DNA from: Planctomycetota bacterium
GTDB taxonomy: Bacteria > Planctomycetota > UBA11346
DNA length: 64,000 bases
Assembly: GCA_016745075.1 (NCBI GenBank)
Contig: JADGDD010000006.1
Span: 209,436 to 273,435, forward strand
Direction of reading: 5' to 3'
In this document: positions 17,946-27,500 of the stretch, piece by piece
How positions within the stretch are numbered: the first letter of the stretch is position 1
Layout: each line of letters opens with the position of its first letter
Notes under the pieces: generated by a model
Told to the model about the DNA's origin: nothing
Databases searched by the model: none
The model's input: only the letters and a program-made list of their open reading frames with translations
Program-made: the position numbers and the translations under genes

Positions 17946-19099
17946 ATATTGGTATAAGAACTCTGTTGCTCTTATCCTTTGTACATGCTGCTTTAATTGC
18001 CGAAAGTGACCATACATCAATAAATAAGGATCAGATAATGACTCAGACTCAGCAAATTACTCCAGAACTCATCCAAGAAACAGCACAAAAAGTAGTCGGT
18101 CGTGTGATAAAACGGGATAGAGTATGGGGGAATTATTGTTTAGACCTCTGTTTAGAATCTATGCTTGTGTGGGGCCAAGCCGCTGAAACGGCAGAATATG
18201 ATGAGTATGTTTTGGGTGTCATGGAACGTCGAGATCTTACTCCACATTCAATTATAAAGTATGAAAATCAGCCCTTTGGCCATATGAATTATGCGTTGTA
18301 TATATCGTCACAGAACCAAGCCTACGCAGAGGGTTTTGTCTTAGAATCACGTCGTTTCCAGAAAGAAGTCCCGCGATCTTCAGATGGCTTGGTGCTGTTG
18401 CGAGATAATACAGAAGACCGGAATAACGTTATTATTGATTTTATGCACGACTATGCCAGTCGTATGGCAGAAACAGGTGCACTTACGGGTGAAGAACATT
18501 TTTACAAAGAATGTGTGGATCAATTTCGTTTGTATCGTTCTGTTTTAAGACATGATGATACGCATTTATGGTCAACTGGTCGTGGCTGGTTGGAAGATGA
18601 AAAAGCGTTATCACCTGGACATTGGTCACGTGGTCATGGCTGGTTAGTCCGTGGTATGATTCATTCTTTATCTGTCTTACCAAAAAAATCAGAGTATTAT
18701 AAAGAATTGAACGAATATTTTATCGAGATTATCGATGCACTTTTGCTCGTTCAGGATGAAAAGGGGATGTGGCATCAGCTTCTGCACAGGCCCTTTGCTG
18801 ATAGTTATCCAGATAGCAGTGGGACTGGGCTTATTTGTTATGCAATAAGTGTGGCCATACAAAAAGGAATACTGGTAGACGAGAAGTATCGCATAGCAGC
18901 AGAGAAAGCATTTATTGGCTTGCAAGACCACATTTCAGAAGAAGGCATCGTTCATCATGTTTGCTATGGTCCTGGCCCTTTACGTGTGGAAGAAGATTAC
19001 GTGAATGCTCCCGGTCATGATGATGACGGCAAGAGTCACGGTGCGATGGCGGTTATTTTTGCCTGTGCAGGTATGCAGATGCTTTACTCAGGTCAATAA
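17942..19099 (+). CDS. GH88/GH105 unsaturated glucuronyl/rhamnogalacturonyl hydrolase
   Basis: 385 residues with an N-terminal signal peptide (cleavage near residue 20, ...ALIAES) and AAGG upstream of the start. Family features of the (alpha/alpha)6 barrel: HLWSTGRGWLEDEKALSPGH, then WSRGHGWLVRGMIHSL, matching the W-x-R-G-x-G-W block, and later SYPDSSGTGLICYAISVAI and DDDGKSHGAMAVIFA. These enzymes remove 4,5-unsaturated uronic acids from the ends of oligosaccharides made by polysaccharide lyases. The context (IclR upstream, beta-helix protein nearby) agrees with pectin or rhamnogalacturonan breakdown in the periplasm. Confidence 0.85.
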   Translation: MNIGIRTLLLLSFVHAALIAESDHTSINKDQIMTQTQQITPELIQETAQKVVGRVIKRDRVWGNYCLDLCLESMLVWGQAAETAEYDEYVLGVMERRDLTPHSIIKYENQPFGHMNYALYISSQNQAYAEGFVLESRRFQKEVPRSSDGLVLLRDNTEDRNNVIIDFMHDYASRMAETGALTGEEHFYKECVDQFRLYRSVLRHDDTHLWSTGRGWLEDEKALSPGHWSRGHGWLVRGMIHSLSVLPKKSEYYKELNEYFIEIIDALLLVQDEKGMWHQLLHRPFADSYPDSSGTGLICYAISVAIQKGILVDEKYRIAAEKAFIGLQDHISEEGIVHHVCYGPGPLRVEEDYVNAPGHDDDGKSHGAMAVIFACAGMQMLYSGQ

Positions 19100-19143
19100 A
19101 ACCTGTAATATCCTTCTTCGTTCTGGCTATAAGAGGTATGAGA

Positions 19144-19677
19144 ATGGACGTATTGGTAGAACGCTTTCGCAGTGGAGATAAGACCGCCTTTGAGATGTTG
19201 GTGGAGCCAGAAGTACACGGCTTGCGTGCATTTGTAGCTCTGCGTGCGCCAGCGGCTCACATGATAGATGAAATAGCTCATGAAAGCATCGTTTTTGCAT
19301 GGGAACGTCGAGAAATTTTTACAGGTGGTTCTATTGGCGCATGGCTGAGAGCGATAGCTGCTCAGTTACTTCGGAAAGAGATTCAACGTTTTGCCCGTGA
19401 ACATGTCCAGCGTGATAAATACAAAGATACGCTTTTACGCACCATGGATAAAGCTGTTATACATGACCATTGGGAAATTGATTTTTTAGAGCTCTGTATG
19501 GCAGGGCTTGGTGAACGCATGCGTCATTTAGTACGGTTACGTTACGATGAGTCATGGAGTTCAGTGGAGATATCAGAAAAAACGCACCAAAGTGTGTCAT
19601 GGGTTAATACAACGCTGTATCGTTTGCGTAAAAAATTGAAAAACTGCATGGAACAACATTTGGAGAAGGCGCAATGA
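19144..19677 (+). CDS. ECF-type RNA polymerase sigma factor
   Basis: 177 residues. The ATG at 19144 has AAGAGG seven bases upstream; the ATG at 19138 is too close to it. Region 2 is at ~1-70 (LVERFRSGDKTAFEMLVEPE, DEIAHESIVFAWERREIF) and region 4 at ~115-165 (MRHLVRLRYDESWSSVEISE, HQSVSWVNTTLYRLRKKLK). It resembles the sigma factors of planctomycetes and relatives that sit beside FecR-domain genes. The stop overlaps the next gene (ATGA), giving a sigma/anti-sigma-like pair. Confidence 0.9.
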   Translation: MDVLVERFRSGDKTAFEMLVEPEVHGLRAFVALRAPAAHMIDEIAHESIVFAWERREIFTGGSIGAWLRAIAAQLLRKEIQRFAREHVQRDKYKDTLLRTMDKAVIHDHWEIDFLELCMAGLGERMRHLVRLRYDESWSSVEISEKTHQSVSWVNTTLYRLRKKLKNCMEQHLEKAQ

Positions 19678-20996
19678 TAAACGAACGTCTAGCTGCCTAT
19701 TGCAATGATGATATGCCACTGAGTGAGCGCTTACTGCTAGAAGCAGAGCTGGAGCAAGACAATCAGCATGTAGAAGATATTTTTGAACAAGAAGCGATGA
19801 GTCGATTTTTAGCAGTTGTCCATGAAGACGGTCGTGCTGATGCAAATGTCTTACGTGCGGCGATGATGAGCATAGAAAGTTTAGGGACGAAAAAGAACGA
19901 CTCTGTGTGGTTTTCAGGTAGCGGTATGCAGCGGGGTTTTGCCTTTGTTGCAGCTGCGGCAGTGCTGTTCATTATGACTTGGTCTCTTTTTCTTCAAGAA
20001 CCGAATCAAGACAGTGCTCGAATTGTATCTGGTCGTGCATTTTGTTCGGTCTATCAGGACGATGGTCAACAATTACCTTCATCACAATTGACAACGGGTC
20101 AGCGTTTACAAGTCAAAACGGATACTCGAATTTGTCTGAATTGGGATGATGGAACTTGGATGAATATTCGCGGCCCTGCTGAGTTATGGATGGGAGGAGA
20201 TCGGCATCAGCATGCCCTTACATTACAGCAGGGACATATTACTGCAACTGTCAGCAAGCAAATGCAGCCGATGATTATTCAGACGGTACATGGGCAAGCT
20301 GTGATACGCGGAACTGTTTTTGATCTTCTTGTTAATGAGCACCGCACCGCTTTGTGTGTGGAAAGTGGTGTAGTTGATTTGGTGAAAGGGGCACAGGTAC
20401 TTTCAGTAACAGCAGGGAAAGCAGCACTTGCAAACACTGAAACCTTAGAGGACATGGGGGCAGCGACTGTGGATAACATGAAACGAATAGGCAAGATTAT
20501 ATGGGAAGAGCGTTTCCAGAAGAGAACGATTACCGAACAACAGAAAAACCGTCAGGTTATTGAACTGGTGGATGATCAATATGGCAGCTATATTTCGGTG
20601 GATAAAGGTTCTTTGAACGTGAGTTCTTTATTTAATGAACAAGAACCTTTTTACGTATCGTTCTCAGAGCAGTTTATTGTGAATTTGTGCTGCCGAGTTG
20701 AAGCAAATACCAGTCTGTCAGTGACGATGCGGTCTTATGAGGGGGAATATAGTGATGATGATAAAAACTTAGTCACAAAATTATGTTCAGTACCTCTTAG
20801 TAATGGAGGTTGGCAAACCCTTACTCTTCCATTGTCTGCATTTCGTTTGGCAAAACCATCGAAAAAAGAGAACTCTGAAGCCCATGCCTATTGGTCTGAA
20901 CACTGGCAAGAACGTGTGAGCAATGTTATGAATATTCATTGTGATCCTGAAACACGTTTACAGGTAAAGTGGGTTTCGATAACGACAGAAGAATAA
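19674..20996 (+). CDS. membrane FecR-domain protein, putative anti-sigma partner
   Basis: 440 residues. A cytoplasmic N-terminus of about 80 residues begins MINERLAAYCNDDMPLSERL, like an anti-sigma head. One membrane helix is at ~82-102 (GFAFVAAAAVLFIMTWSLFL). A FecR domain follows (ICLNWDDGTWMNIRGPAELW, VIRGTVFDLLVNEHRTALCV). The C-terminal ~150 residues are a beta-rich periplasmic domain. It is coupled to the upstream sigma factor by a four-base overlap. Similar pairs carry out cell-surface signalling in Bacteroidetes and PVC bacteria, but no TonB receptor is present here. Confidence 0.82.
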   Translation: MINERLAAYCNDDMPLSERLLLEAELEQDNQHVEDIFEQEAMSRFLAVVHEDGRADANVLRAAMMSIESLGTKKNDSVWFSGSGMQRGFAFVAAAAVLFIMTWSLFLQEPNQDSARIVSGRAFCSVYQDDGQQLPSSQLTTGQRLQVKTDTRICLNWDDGTWMNIRGPAELWMGGDRHQHALTLQQGHITATVSKQMQPMIIQTVHGQAVIRGTVFDLLVNEHRTALCVESGVVDLVKGAQVLSVTAGKAALANTETLEDMGAATVDNMKRIGKIIWEERFQKRTITEQQKNRQVIELVDDQYGSYISVDKGSLNVSSLFNEQEPFYVSFSEQFIVNLCCRVEANTSLSVTMRSYEGEYSDDDKNLVTKLCSVPLSNGGWQTLTLPLSAFRLAKPSKKENSEAHAYWSEHWQERVSNVMNIHCDPETRLQVKWVSITTEE

Positions 20997-21089
20997 AAAA
21001 AGACTCCTTCGGTTATTGTTGGTTTTTTTCGTCTAAACTTGATGAGAGTCAGAATAATGTGTCTTAATTACTTAAATTGATAAAAATGA

Positions 21090-21175
21090 ATTATTATGCT
21101 CGTGTGCATTTCAATCTGCAAAGTATAGTCTTTAAAGTAGTTTTTTTAAGACTGAAGTGCCACGAGCATTATAAT
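21090..21175. repeat. 86-base element bounded by 15-base inverted repeats
   Basis: Left arm 21090-21104 and right arm 21161-21175 (CACGAGCATTATAAT) pair at 14 of 15 positions. Inside, AGTCTT (21127-21132) and AAGACT (21148-21153) form a second, nested pair. It fills the gap between the FecR gene and the hibernation factor. It may be a transcript-end hairpin for converging transcripts or a small MITE-like element; the sequence alone does not decide. Confidence 0.5.
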
Positions 21176-21184
21176 CCATGGAAT

Positions 21185-21529
21185 CTATAACTGTCCCACT
21201 CGTTCTAGCATTATCGGAACAAGTTGTGCTTTGCGTTGGCCAAGATGACGACGCAGTATGCTCCGTATGGTTTGTAAGGAAGAGCCAATAGCGCCACCGG
21301 GTTTTCGGTGCCGTTTGGTGGCAGTAACCGTATGTCCGTTGCGTAAGTGTATTCTGGTGAGACATTCTTTATCTACGCCACCTTTGGGACCATTGATGTC
21401 AGTGATGCGTAAAGTAACAGACATGATGTGATCCATGAAGCGGCTGCAGAGTCGTTCGCAGCGTTGAGTAGCTACGTCGTGTTCTTCTTTACTGAGCTCT
21501 ATGTTTTTACTAATGATGGTAATCTTCAT
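21185..21529 (-). CDS. hpf: HPF/RaiA-family ribosome hibernation factor
   Basis: 114 residues, preceded by AAAAGGA. The short HPF fold is visible: MKITIISKNIELSKEEHDVA, CERLCSRFMDHIMSVTLRIT, then DINGPKGGVDKECLTRIHLR, a pattern common in this family, and a C-terminal helix with AIGSSLQTIRSILRRHL. Such proteins bind the decoding centre and pair or silence ribosomes in stationary phase. It lacks the long C-terminal extension of long HPF. The last residues (VPIMLERVGQL) are not conserved. It is a single gene facing the FecR gene and divergent from the LysR gene. Confidence 0.85.
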   Translation of the reverse strand: MKITIISKNIELSKEEHDVATQRCERLCSRFMDHIMSVTLRITDINGPKGGVDKECLTRIHLRNGHTVTATKRHRKPGGAIGSSLQTIRSILRRHLGQRKAQLVPIMLERVGQL

Positions 21530-21650
21530 GTCTTTATCCTTTTCCTCTCGGAGGTTGATGGTGATGGCTGATTCAAGACTGCCTTGTTTCAGATAGGTGC
21601 CACTGTATCAAGAAAATGAATTCGGCTATATCTATAATACCAATCATTGC

Positions 21651-21667
21651 GTTCGGTTTATCCGAAC
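21651..21667. promoter_or_regulatory. candidate LysR-type operator (T-N11-A)
   Basis: GTTCGG-TTTAT-CCGAAC, a perfect 6-base inverted repeat with a 5-base centre. It contains the T-N11-A core (TCGG-N5-CCGA) typical of LysR-family sites. It lies 27 bases before the LysR start at 21694. A TATAAT hexamer at 21633-21638 just upstream could be the -10 box, so the site would sit at the start of the transcript and suit autoregulation. Confidence 0.5.
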
Positions 21668-21693
21668 TACAGTATGATTGAATGGAGGGGGGC

Positions 21694-22620
21694 ATGGACC
21701 AGCCTAATTATCACCATCTCTGGCATTTTTTCATGGTTGCTCAAGCGGGCGGTTTACGTTTAGCAGCGGAAAAACTGTACATATCTGCATCCACTTTGAG
21801 TGAACAAATCAAAGCTTTAGAAAAAAGTATGGATGGTGCTTTGTTTGATCGCAGTGGTCGGCATATGCGTTTAACGGAGTTTGGCCAACATGTATACGGT
21901 TATGCTCAGTCTATCTTTTCCACGGGACGAGAATTGATGGAAAGTATGCACGACGGCAGTTTTGATGCACGGGTTTCCTTGCGTATTGGTATTGTTAATG
22001 TGATGCCAAAAGTGGTTGCTTATCGTTTATTAGCGCCATTGATGGAAATGGAATCGCCACCCCGTTTGACAGTAAAAGAAGATGAATCTCCACGTTTATT
22101 GACAGCCCTAGCAAATGACGAATTAGATGTGGTACTCAGCGATACGCCTGTAGCACCCCAGTATGCGGTACGTGCCAGTGATTTTTTTATTGGAGCAAGC
22201 CAAATAGCCATATATGGCACTACTGCCTTGATGAAAAGTGCAAAGAAACAGACCTTTCCAGAGTGTTTGCAAGATATGCCAATGCTTATGCCGACAGAGG
22301 GGACGGTGTTAGCGTTTGAGTTGGATAGATGGTTTGAGGAGGTTGGTATTCAACCAGTTGTGGTTGCTCGTTTTGAAAATAGTGGTTTGATCAAATTATT
22401 TGGATCGCAAGGTTATGGTCTTTTTGCAGCACCATTAGTTGCTCATCAATACATTGAGAAGCAATACGGATGTTGCAAACTTGGTATTGTAGCTGATGCC
22501 CGTGAACCGTATTATGCTATAACTACATCTCGTAGTGCTCACCATCCAGGTGTAGCCATGATTAAATCCTCAGTAGAGGCTTTAGTTAAAGAAGATAAAG
22601 AGTGGTGTACGTCTTTGTAA
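21694..22620 (+). CDS. LysR-family regulator, NhaR-like
   Basis: 308 residues from the ATG at 21694, which has a strong GGAGGGG just upstream; the ATG at 21682 lies before that site. N-terminal DNA-binding domain: NYHHLWHFFMVAQAGGLRLA, LYISASTLSEQIKALEKSMD, LFDRSGRHMRLTEFG. This arrangement and the C-terminal LDRWFEEVGIQPVVVARFEN with GSQGYGLFAAPLV closely follow the NhaR group, whose E. coli member responds to Na+ and controls the nhaA antiporter. No NhaA gene is in the window, though an Mrp operon lies 14 kb away. It may control the SDR gene downstream. Confidence 0.85.
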   Translation: MDQPNYHHLWHFFMVAQAGGLRLAAEKLYISASTLSEQIKALEKSMDGALFDRSGRHMRLTEFGQHVYGYAQSIFSTGRELMESMHDGSFDARVSLRIGIVNVMPKVVAYRLLAPLMEMESPPRLTVKEDESPRLLTALANDELDVVLSDTPVAPQYAVRASDFFIGASQIAIYGTTALMKSAKKQTFPECLQDMPMLMPTEGTVLAFELDRWFEEVGIQPVVVARFENSGLIKLFGSQGYGLFAAPLVAHQYIEKQYGCCKLGIVADAREPYYAITTSRSAHHPGVAMIKSSVEALVKEDKEWCTSL

Positions 22621-22682
22621 GGCCTATTGTATTTCGATGAGTGACTGAAAGAATACGCGCCTCTCAAAAAAGGAGAAGTATG

Positions 22683-23369
22683 ATGGATAACGCGCGTATC
22701 ATTGTTATTACCGGAGTTACCAAAGGTATAGGCTTGGCTTTGGCAGAGTATTGTATTGCAGCAGGGCATCGCGTGTGTGGGTGCGGACGTAGTGCTGACC
22801 GCATTGCATCATTACAAAAACAATATGCAGACCAGCATTTTACCGTTGTTGATATAACAGACGCAGAGGCTCTTGACCGCTGGGCAGAAACGGTTGTCGC
22901 AGAGATGGGTTCACCAGATCTTTTGGTGAATAATGCTGCGCTCATTAATAGACGAGCATTGTTTCATGAAGTTGATGCCGATACTTTTGATCAAGTTATT
23001 CGTGTGAGTCTCTGCGGTACTGCCAATGTAACCCGTTCATTTCTCCCTGAGATGTTTAAACAGCAACGGGGAATTATTGTCAACATGAGCAGTGGCTGGG
23101 GGCGTTGGCCGGCAGCAGAGGTGGTACCCTATTGTACCGCTAAGGCAGGGGTCGAAATGATGACGGCATCTCTAGCAAAAGAATTACCGAAGGGTATGGC
23201 AGCGCTTACGTTAACTCCAGGATCAGTCGATACCGATATGACTGTCGACTGTTGGGGGAAAATGATGAATGTTCATAGTCCAGAGGAATGGGTTCAAACA
23301 GCAGGCCCATACATTCTAGGTTTTACCTCTGAAGAAAACGGTCAGGCGCTTGCAGTAACATTTGAATAA
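22683..23369 (+). CDS. short-chain dehydrogenase/reductase (SDR)
   Basis: 228 residues from the ATG at 22683 (AAGGAG seven bases upstream; the adjacent ATG at 22680 is equally in frame). Rossmann features: VITGVTKGIGLALAEYC with the TGxxxGxG motif at 10-17, NNAAL at ~87-91, and the catalytic Ser-Tyr-Lys set in NMSSGWGRWPAAEVVPYCTA, with YxxxK formed by YCTAK. SDRs of this size reduce or oxidise sugars, polyols or acyl carriers with NAD(P). The substrate is unknown. It lies just after the NhaR-like regulator, with a 60-base gap. Confidence 0.88.
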   Translation: MDNARIIVITGVTKGIGLALAEYCIAAGHRVCGCGRSADRIASLQKQYADQHFTVVDITDAEALDRWAETVVAEMGSPDLLVNNAALINRRALFHEVDADTFDQVIRVSLCGTANVTRSFLPEMFKQQRGIIVNMSSGWGRWPAAEVVPYCTAKAGVEMMTASLAKELPKGMAALTLTPGSVDTDMTVDCWGKMMNVHSPEEWVQTAGPYILGFTSEENGQALAVTFE

Positions 23370-23373
23370 AATT

Positions 23374-24591
23374 TTAGTGGAGTGCGTATAAAACCCCATC
23401 GTCTGAGCTTATATACACAATATTATCAGCAATACAGGGAGATGTGGTTATTTTACCTTTAATCTTATACTCCCATGCTTTGCTCCCATCTGTAGTTTGT
23501 ACGCTGTAAACCGTTCCATCATCACTACCAAAATATAGAAGTCCATTTTTACTAGCAATACTTGGAGCGGAATTCAAAGCCGATGTTGCCTCAAAACGCC
23601 AACCTGGTTTACCCGTTGTTTGGTCAAATTGTGTCATTTTCTTATGGGCTGCACCAACATAAATAGCATTATTCCAGACTGCCGGTGAACAAAAACAAAT
23701 AACACGGGTGGTGCTGGGAACATCATAAGCAATTTCTGCTTTATAGAGTACTGCTCTATCGGAGAGCTGATTATGATAGAGTAGCGCTTTTTCATTTCCG
23801 CCACCAGCAGCGCTTGTGATGCCTATTGTGGTCTGTGTGCTTATGGCAGGTGTGTTTGGTCCTTCCCAGTCAAAAAATCTTCCGTAGCCAGTAGCTAATT
23901 GTATAATACTTTTCGCGTTTAAGGCGATGTAATCTTGAGTAATAGCTACGCTAGAAGGGTATTTACTCTCTTTTATTTTTTGCAACATTCCCTTGTAGCC
24001 CCATGCAATGGTGCCAGTAGTTGCGTCAATGCCTGTTGCTTGCATAAAAACAAGGCCATAGGCAAATCCTGTTGCTGTATTGGAGTGTCTTAGTTTCTTG
24101 TTGCTCCATATAATGTCACCAGTGGTAATATCAAGGGCATGCACACCTTTTTTGGAGCCGATATAAGCAGTGTTTTCAACAATAGTAGCAGTGGAGTTTG
24201 ATGGACCAATAGAACAGCGCCATTTTTCTTGACCTGTTAGTGTGTCTAATGCGTAGAAATATTTTCCACCAGCAATATAAATGGTATCATCAAGGGCAAC
24301 GGGCGAGCCAGTTCCTGCACCACCTAGATCAAAGGCCCATTTTTCTCCGGTAAGAGTGGCTGGACCTGTTGTGTCGTAAACACCATCTCGATAGAGATTA
24401 CCACGGTAGGTACGGCCTTGAAGGCTATCGTAGGTAGACGCATCATAATCTAAAATAATTGGAGGAGGTGCGAGACCGCGGTCTCCATTTTTTGGGATGT
24501 CATTATTTATCGATGGTGTTCCTGTAAAACTTTCTGCGTAGAGAGATGTTGTAAAGAGCAATACACCAAATGTCTGTATTAATGTGTTCAT
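23374..24591 (-). CDS. secreted PQQ-like beta-propeller protein
   Basis: 405 residues with signal peptide MNTLIQTFGVLLFTTSLYAES. It contains about six to seven propeller blades with the repeat pattern YALDTLTGQEKWR, VHALDITTGDIIWS, TQFDQTTGKPGWRFEA, VYSVQTTDGSKAWEYKIK. These propellers usually do not hold PQQ unless catalytic residues are present, and none are evident. It is the second gene of a two-gene operon: its ATG shares one base with the stop codon of the SUMF1-domain gene (TAATG). It probably acts as a binding or scaffold partner in the periplasm. Confidence 0.85.
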   Translation of the reverse strand: MNTLIQTFGVLLFTTSLYAESFTGTPSINNDIPKNGDRGLAPPPIILDYDASTYDSLQGRTYRGNLYRDGVYDTTGPATLTGEKWAFDLGGAGTGSPVALDDTIYIAGGKYFYALDTLTGQEKWRCSIGPSNSTATIVENTAYIGSKKGVHALDITTGDIIWSNKKLRHSNTATGFAYGLVFMQATGIDATTGTIAWGYKGMLQKIKESKYPSSVAITQDYIALNAKSIIQLATGYGRFFDWEGPNTPAISTQTTIGITSAAGGGNEKALLYHNQLSDRAVLYKAEIAYDVPSTTRVICFCSPAVWNNAIYVGAAHKKMTQFDQTTGKPGWRFEATSALNSAPSIASKNGLLYFGSDDGTVYSVQTTDGSKAWEYKIKGKITTSPCIADNIVYISSDDGVLYALH

Positions 24592-27500
24592 TATTCTGCT
24601 CCTTGTACGCTGTGAGCATTGAGAGTATTACCCTCAATGCGACCATCTATTGTTATTTTTTTACCTGACTGTATGGCAACGGCTGTTCGTGCTGGACCAG
24701 TAACAGTATAGACTTTTCCATCTATGCTAAAGAGTACGTCTACTGGTTTGGCAACAGGGCGGAAGCCAACCTCAGAAAAATAATGGAGGTTATCAAGATA
24801 ATTTTGTGGTTCATTCATAATACCGTGCGAACTTTTGTATTCTGGGGCACCATAGAGCCACGAGCAGCCAGCTAGAATAGTGGGCGGTCGTTTATAGCTG
24901 ACCTCTTTTTCATCAAGGCCATAAACAGCATAACGAGAAGCGGTGGGATTGTTCGTGTCGAGTAAAGGGTCTCTATCTTTACGTGCTTTTGCACCACTAT
25001 TTGTTGCCTGACAAACATTGCCGAGAATATCGTAGAGGCCAAAACTGTTCGGCTTTTTTTGACCGACAGGATGAGTGCGGCCACCAGCATTATGCCAATC
25101 CCATACATAATCATCTTTTTCTGCTGGGTTTGATCCCCAGAAATATTTATCCTTTGTTCCGCCACCAATGGCGTATTCATATTCCGCTTCTGTTGGTAAA
25201 CGATAGCCATCAATGTCCCAGCGTTCAAAGAGGAATGGTTCTAGATGACCGTTGCCATTTCCGCAGGTGGTGTTGGTGTGTTTCCTAAACCATTGTCCGG
25301 TGTTGGTTGCTAATTCATTGCTGTCTACTTTTATTGGTCGGTAGGTAAAAGCATTTTTGTAAATATTGGTATAGTGGTCATCCGTATAATAAACGGGTAC
25401 TTTATTTTCCATTTCAGATAAAGCATTACACCAAACAACCATGTCATGCCAAGTAATTCTAGTAACCGGTTCGTCAGGGCTATGGGTATGTTGGTAATAA
25501 TACATGCTGCCCATATCGCCATCATGGCTAAAACTGTAGCCATGTTCAGTAGCCCAGAAATAGACTTTCATCCATTGGCCGTAGGTAATGGGGTGGATGG
25601 CCATATCAAAGCCATCTACCTGTACCTGTGTATTATCTCGCCCTCGGGTAAACAGAGCTTGAGGTAAGGAAGCCATCTTGAGTATTTGTTTGGGTTCTGC
25701 TGTGTTTTTGTGCATTGGAGTTTTGTGTCCGGCAGTAATTGTCCATGTGTGCGCACTTGTTTTGCCACTTGCTGGTGCAGCAAGTCCGCTATCGCGGCGA
25801 ACAAAACGTAAGCCTATATCTCCACGTCCATAAAAAGCGTCATCGCCATAAGGGGAAATGGACATAATGCCTGGATTATCGGTATGTAGAAATGATCCAC
25901 CAAGAACGGTCATGGTTGTGGTCTCGGGTGGGCAGTTATCGCCGTAGTTCCATACCAGTTCAGCAGCATTACCAAGCATATCATAAAGTCCTGCTGTATT
26001 GGCAGTTCCAGTGCCAACAGCATAAGTAGAGCTTGTTTGTTCGTTTGCTCGTGTATTGCCGCCCTGAGCAAAAGCGGTGCTCCATTCACTTACTGTTGGT
26101 AGACGAAAACCGTCTGCTGCCCATTTTACATAAATTGTTGGTTTGGATATCTGTGTGTATGTTGGGTTGTCATAATTACGTCTTCCAGAAGGGGCCGAAT
26201 TTACTAATGTTTGTAGGTGCTGCCCTTTAAATTCTATGCTGTATTCTGGATCTATATAATAACAGGCTTCACGTCCTTCCATAAGTGAGAGAGTATTGCA
26301 CATGCTTAGTGCATCATAGAGCGTGAAGTTGGTGGCAGGCTCTTGTTGTCCGTGTTTACCACCATTTTGCATGCTGCCCATATCACCATTCTTCATAAAA
26401 TTGTAACGTGCCTCAAATGTTTGAAATGGGGCATCCCCAAAACGATGGATTTTTTTCCAGAGCAGATAAGGCGTTTCACAAGTTGCCATGTAAAAATCTT
26501 GCACGCCATCTTTTCCAGATATGGCTGCCATGTCGATATTGGTACTTGGGTAATCGGGGCGATTGACCACAGCGTCTGCTTCAAAGCCATACCATTTAAT
26601 ATGTGCCATAGGTCCAGCTAAAGTGTCTTTGGCAAGGTACCAGCCGACGCCTTGAACATCGGTAAAATTGTGTTTAGAGAACTGTGCCTGTTCTTTGTCA
26701 AAACGAATGAGTTTGGGGTCAGGTGTGTAGGGGGCCCAGTTTGCTTTGGTTGGATATAAGACAAATTGTCGGCCAGGTTTCTTTTTGGTGTACCCTTTTG
26801 TTGGAATGTCAAAATTATTTTCTGAAATAAATAGTTTATCGCCATCTTTTACAATCATGCGCACATCGTCATAGCCATACCAATATGTACGAATACACAT
26901 AGAGCCAAGGCGGCTTTCATCGTTAAAGGTCACAGGGTATTTATCACCATCCGCCAAAAAATCTTTTTTTTGCCAGAGCATTGCCCAATACAATTGCAGA
27001 TGACTATCCGATTTTTTCTCATTAGCAGAACCTTGTAACGGCTGACTTTCCGCACGCATATCAAACCAAGAAAGGCTATGGTCAGCATTGATGCCCATTT
27101 CTTTGCAGAAGCTGTATTCCTTTGGAGTGGAATTACTAATGTGCCAACTTACACCACCATAAAAGCGTCCGCTGATACGGTTGGGGTAAGTGGCAGTAAA
27201 CGGCCACGATTTCAGCCCCATCTCTTCTGTTAAGCTGAAAGGGATTGCGGCAATATAGTCATCTTGCATATCGCCGTCGCCATCAACATCTTTACAATGA
27301 AATATGGGGATACTTTCTGCTGGTGACGTAGCTTTGCTTGCCCCATATCGGTAAGAATTAGGTGTATTACCCTTACCACCGTTATGTCCACCAAAGCCGT
27401 GTCTCGTCATTTTATCAGCATGGGCCACAATGCGGACGTTGATAGCAGTGGTGGTGTCAGATGAGTGCTTGGGCTGCCAGACATGCTGTTCACTATTCCA

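Noticed and set aside
20997..21040. T-rich stretch after the FecR gene as intrinsic terminator
   Set aside because: The A run and T run are present but the possible stem between them is poor; the nested repeat at 21090 is a better candidate for a transcript end.
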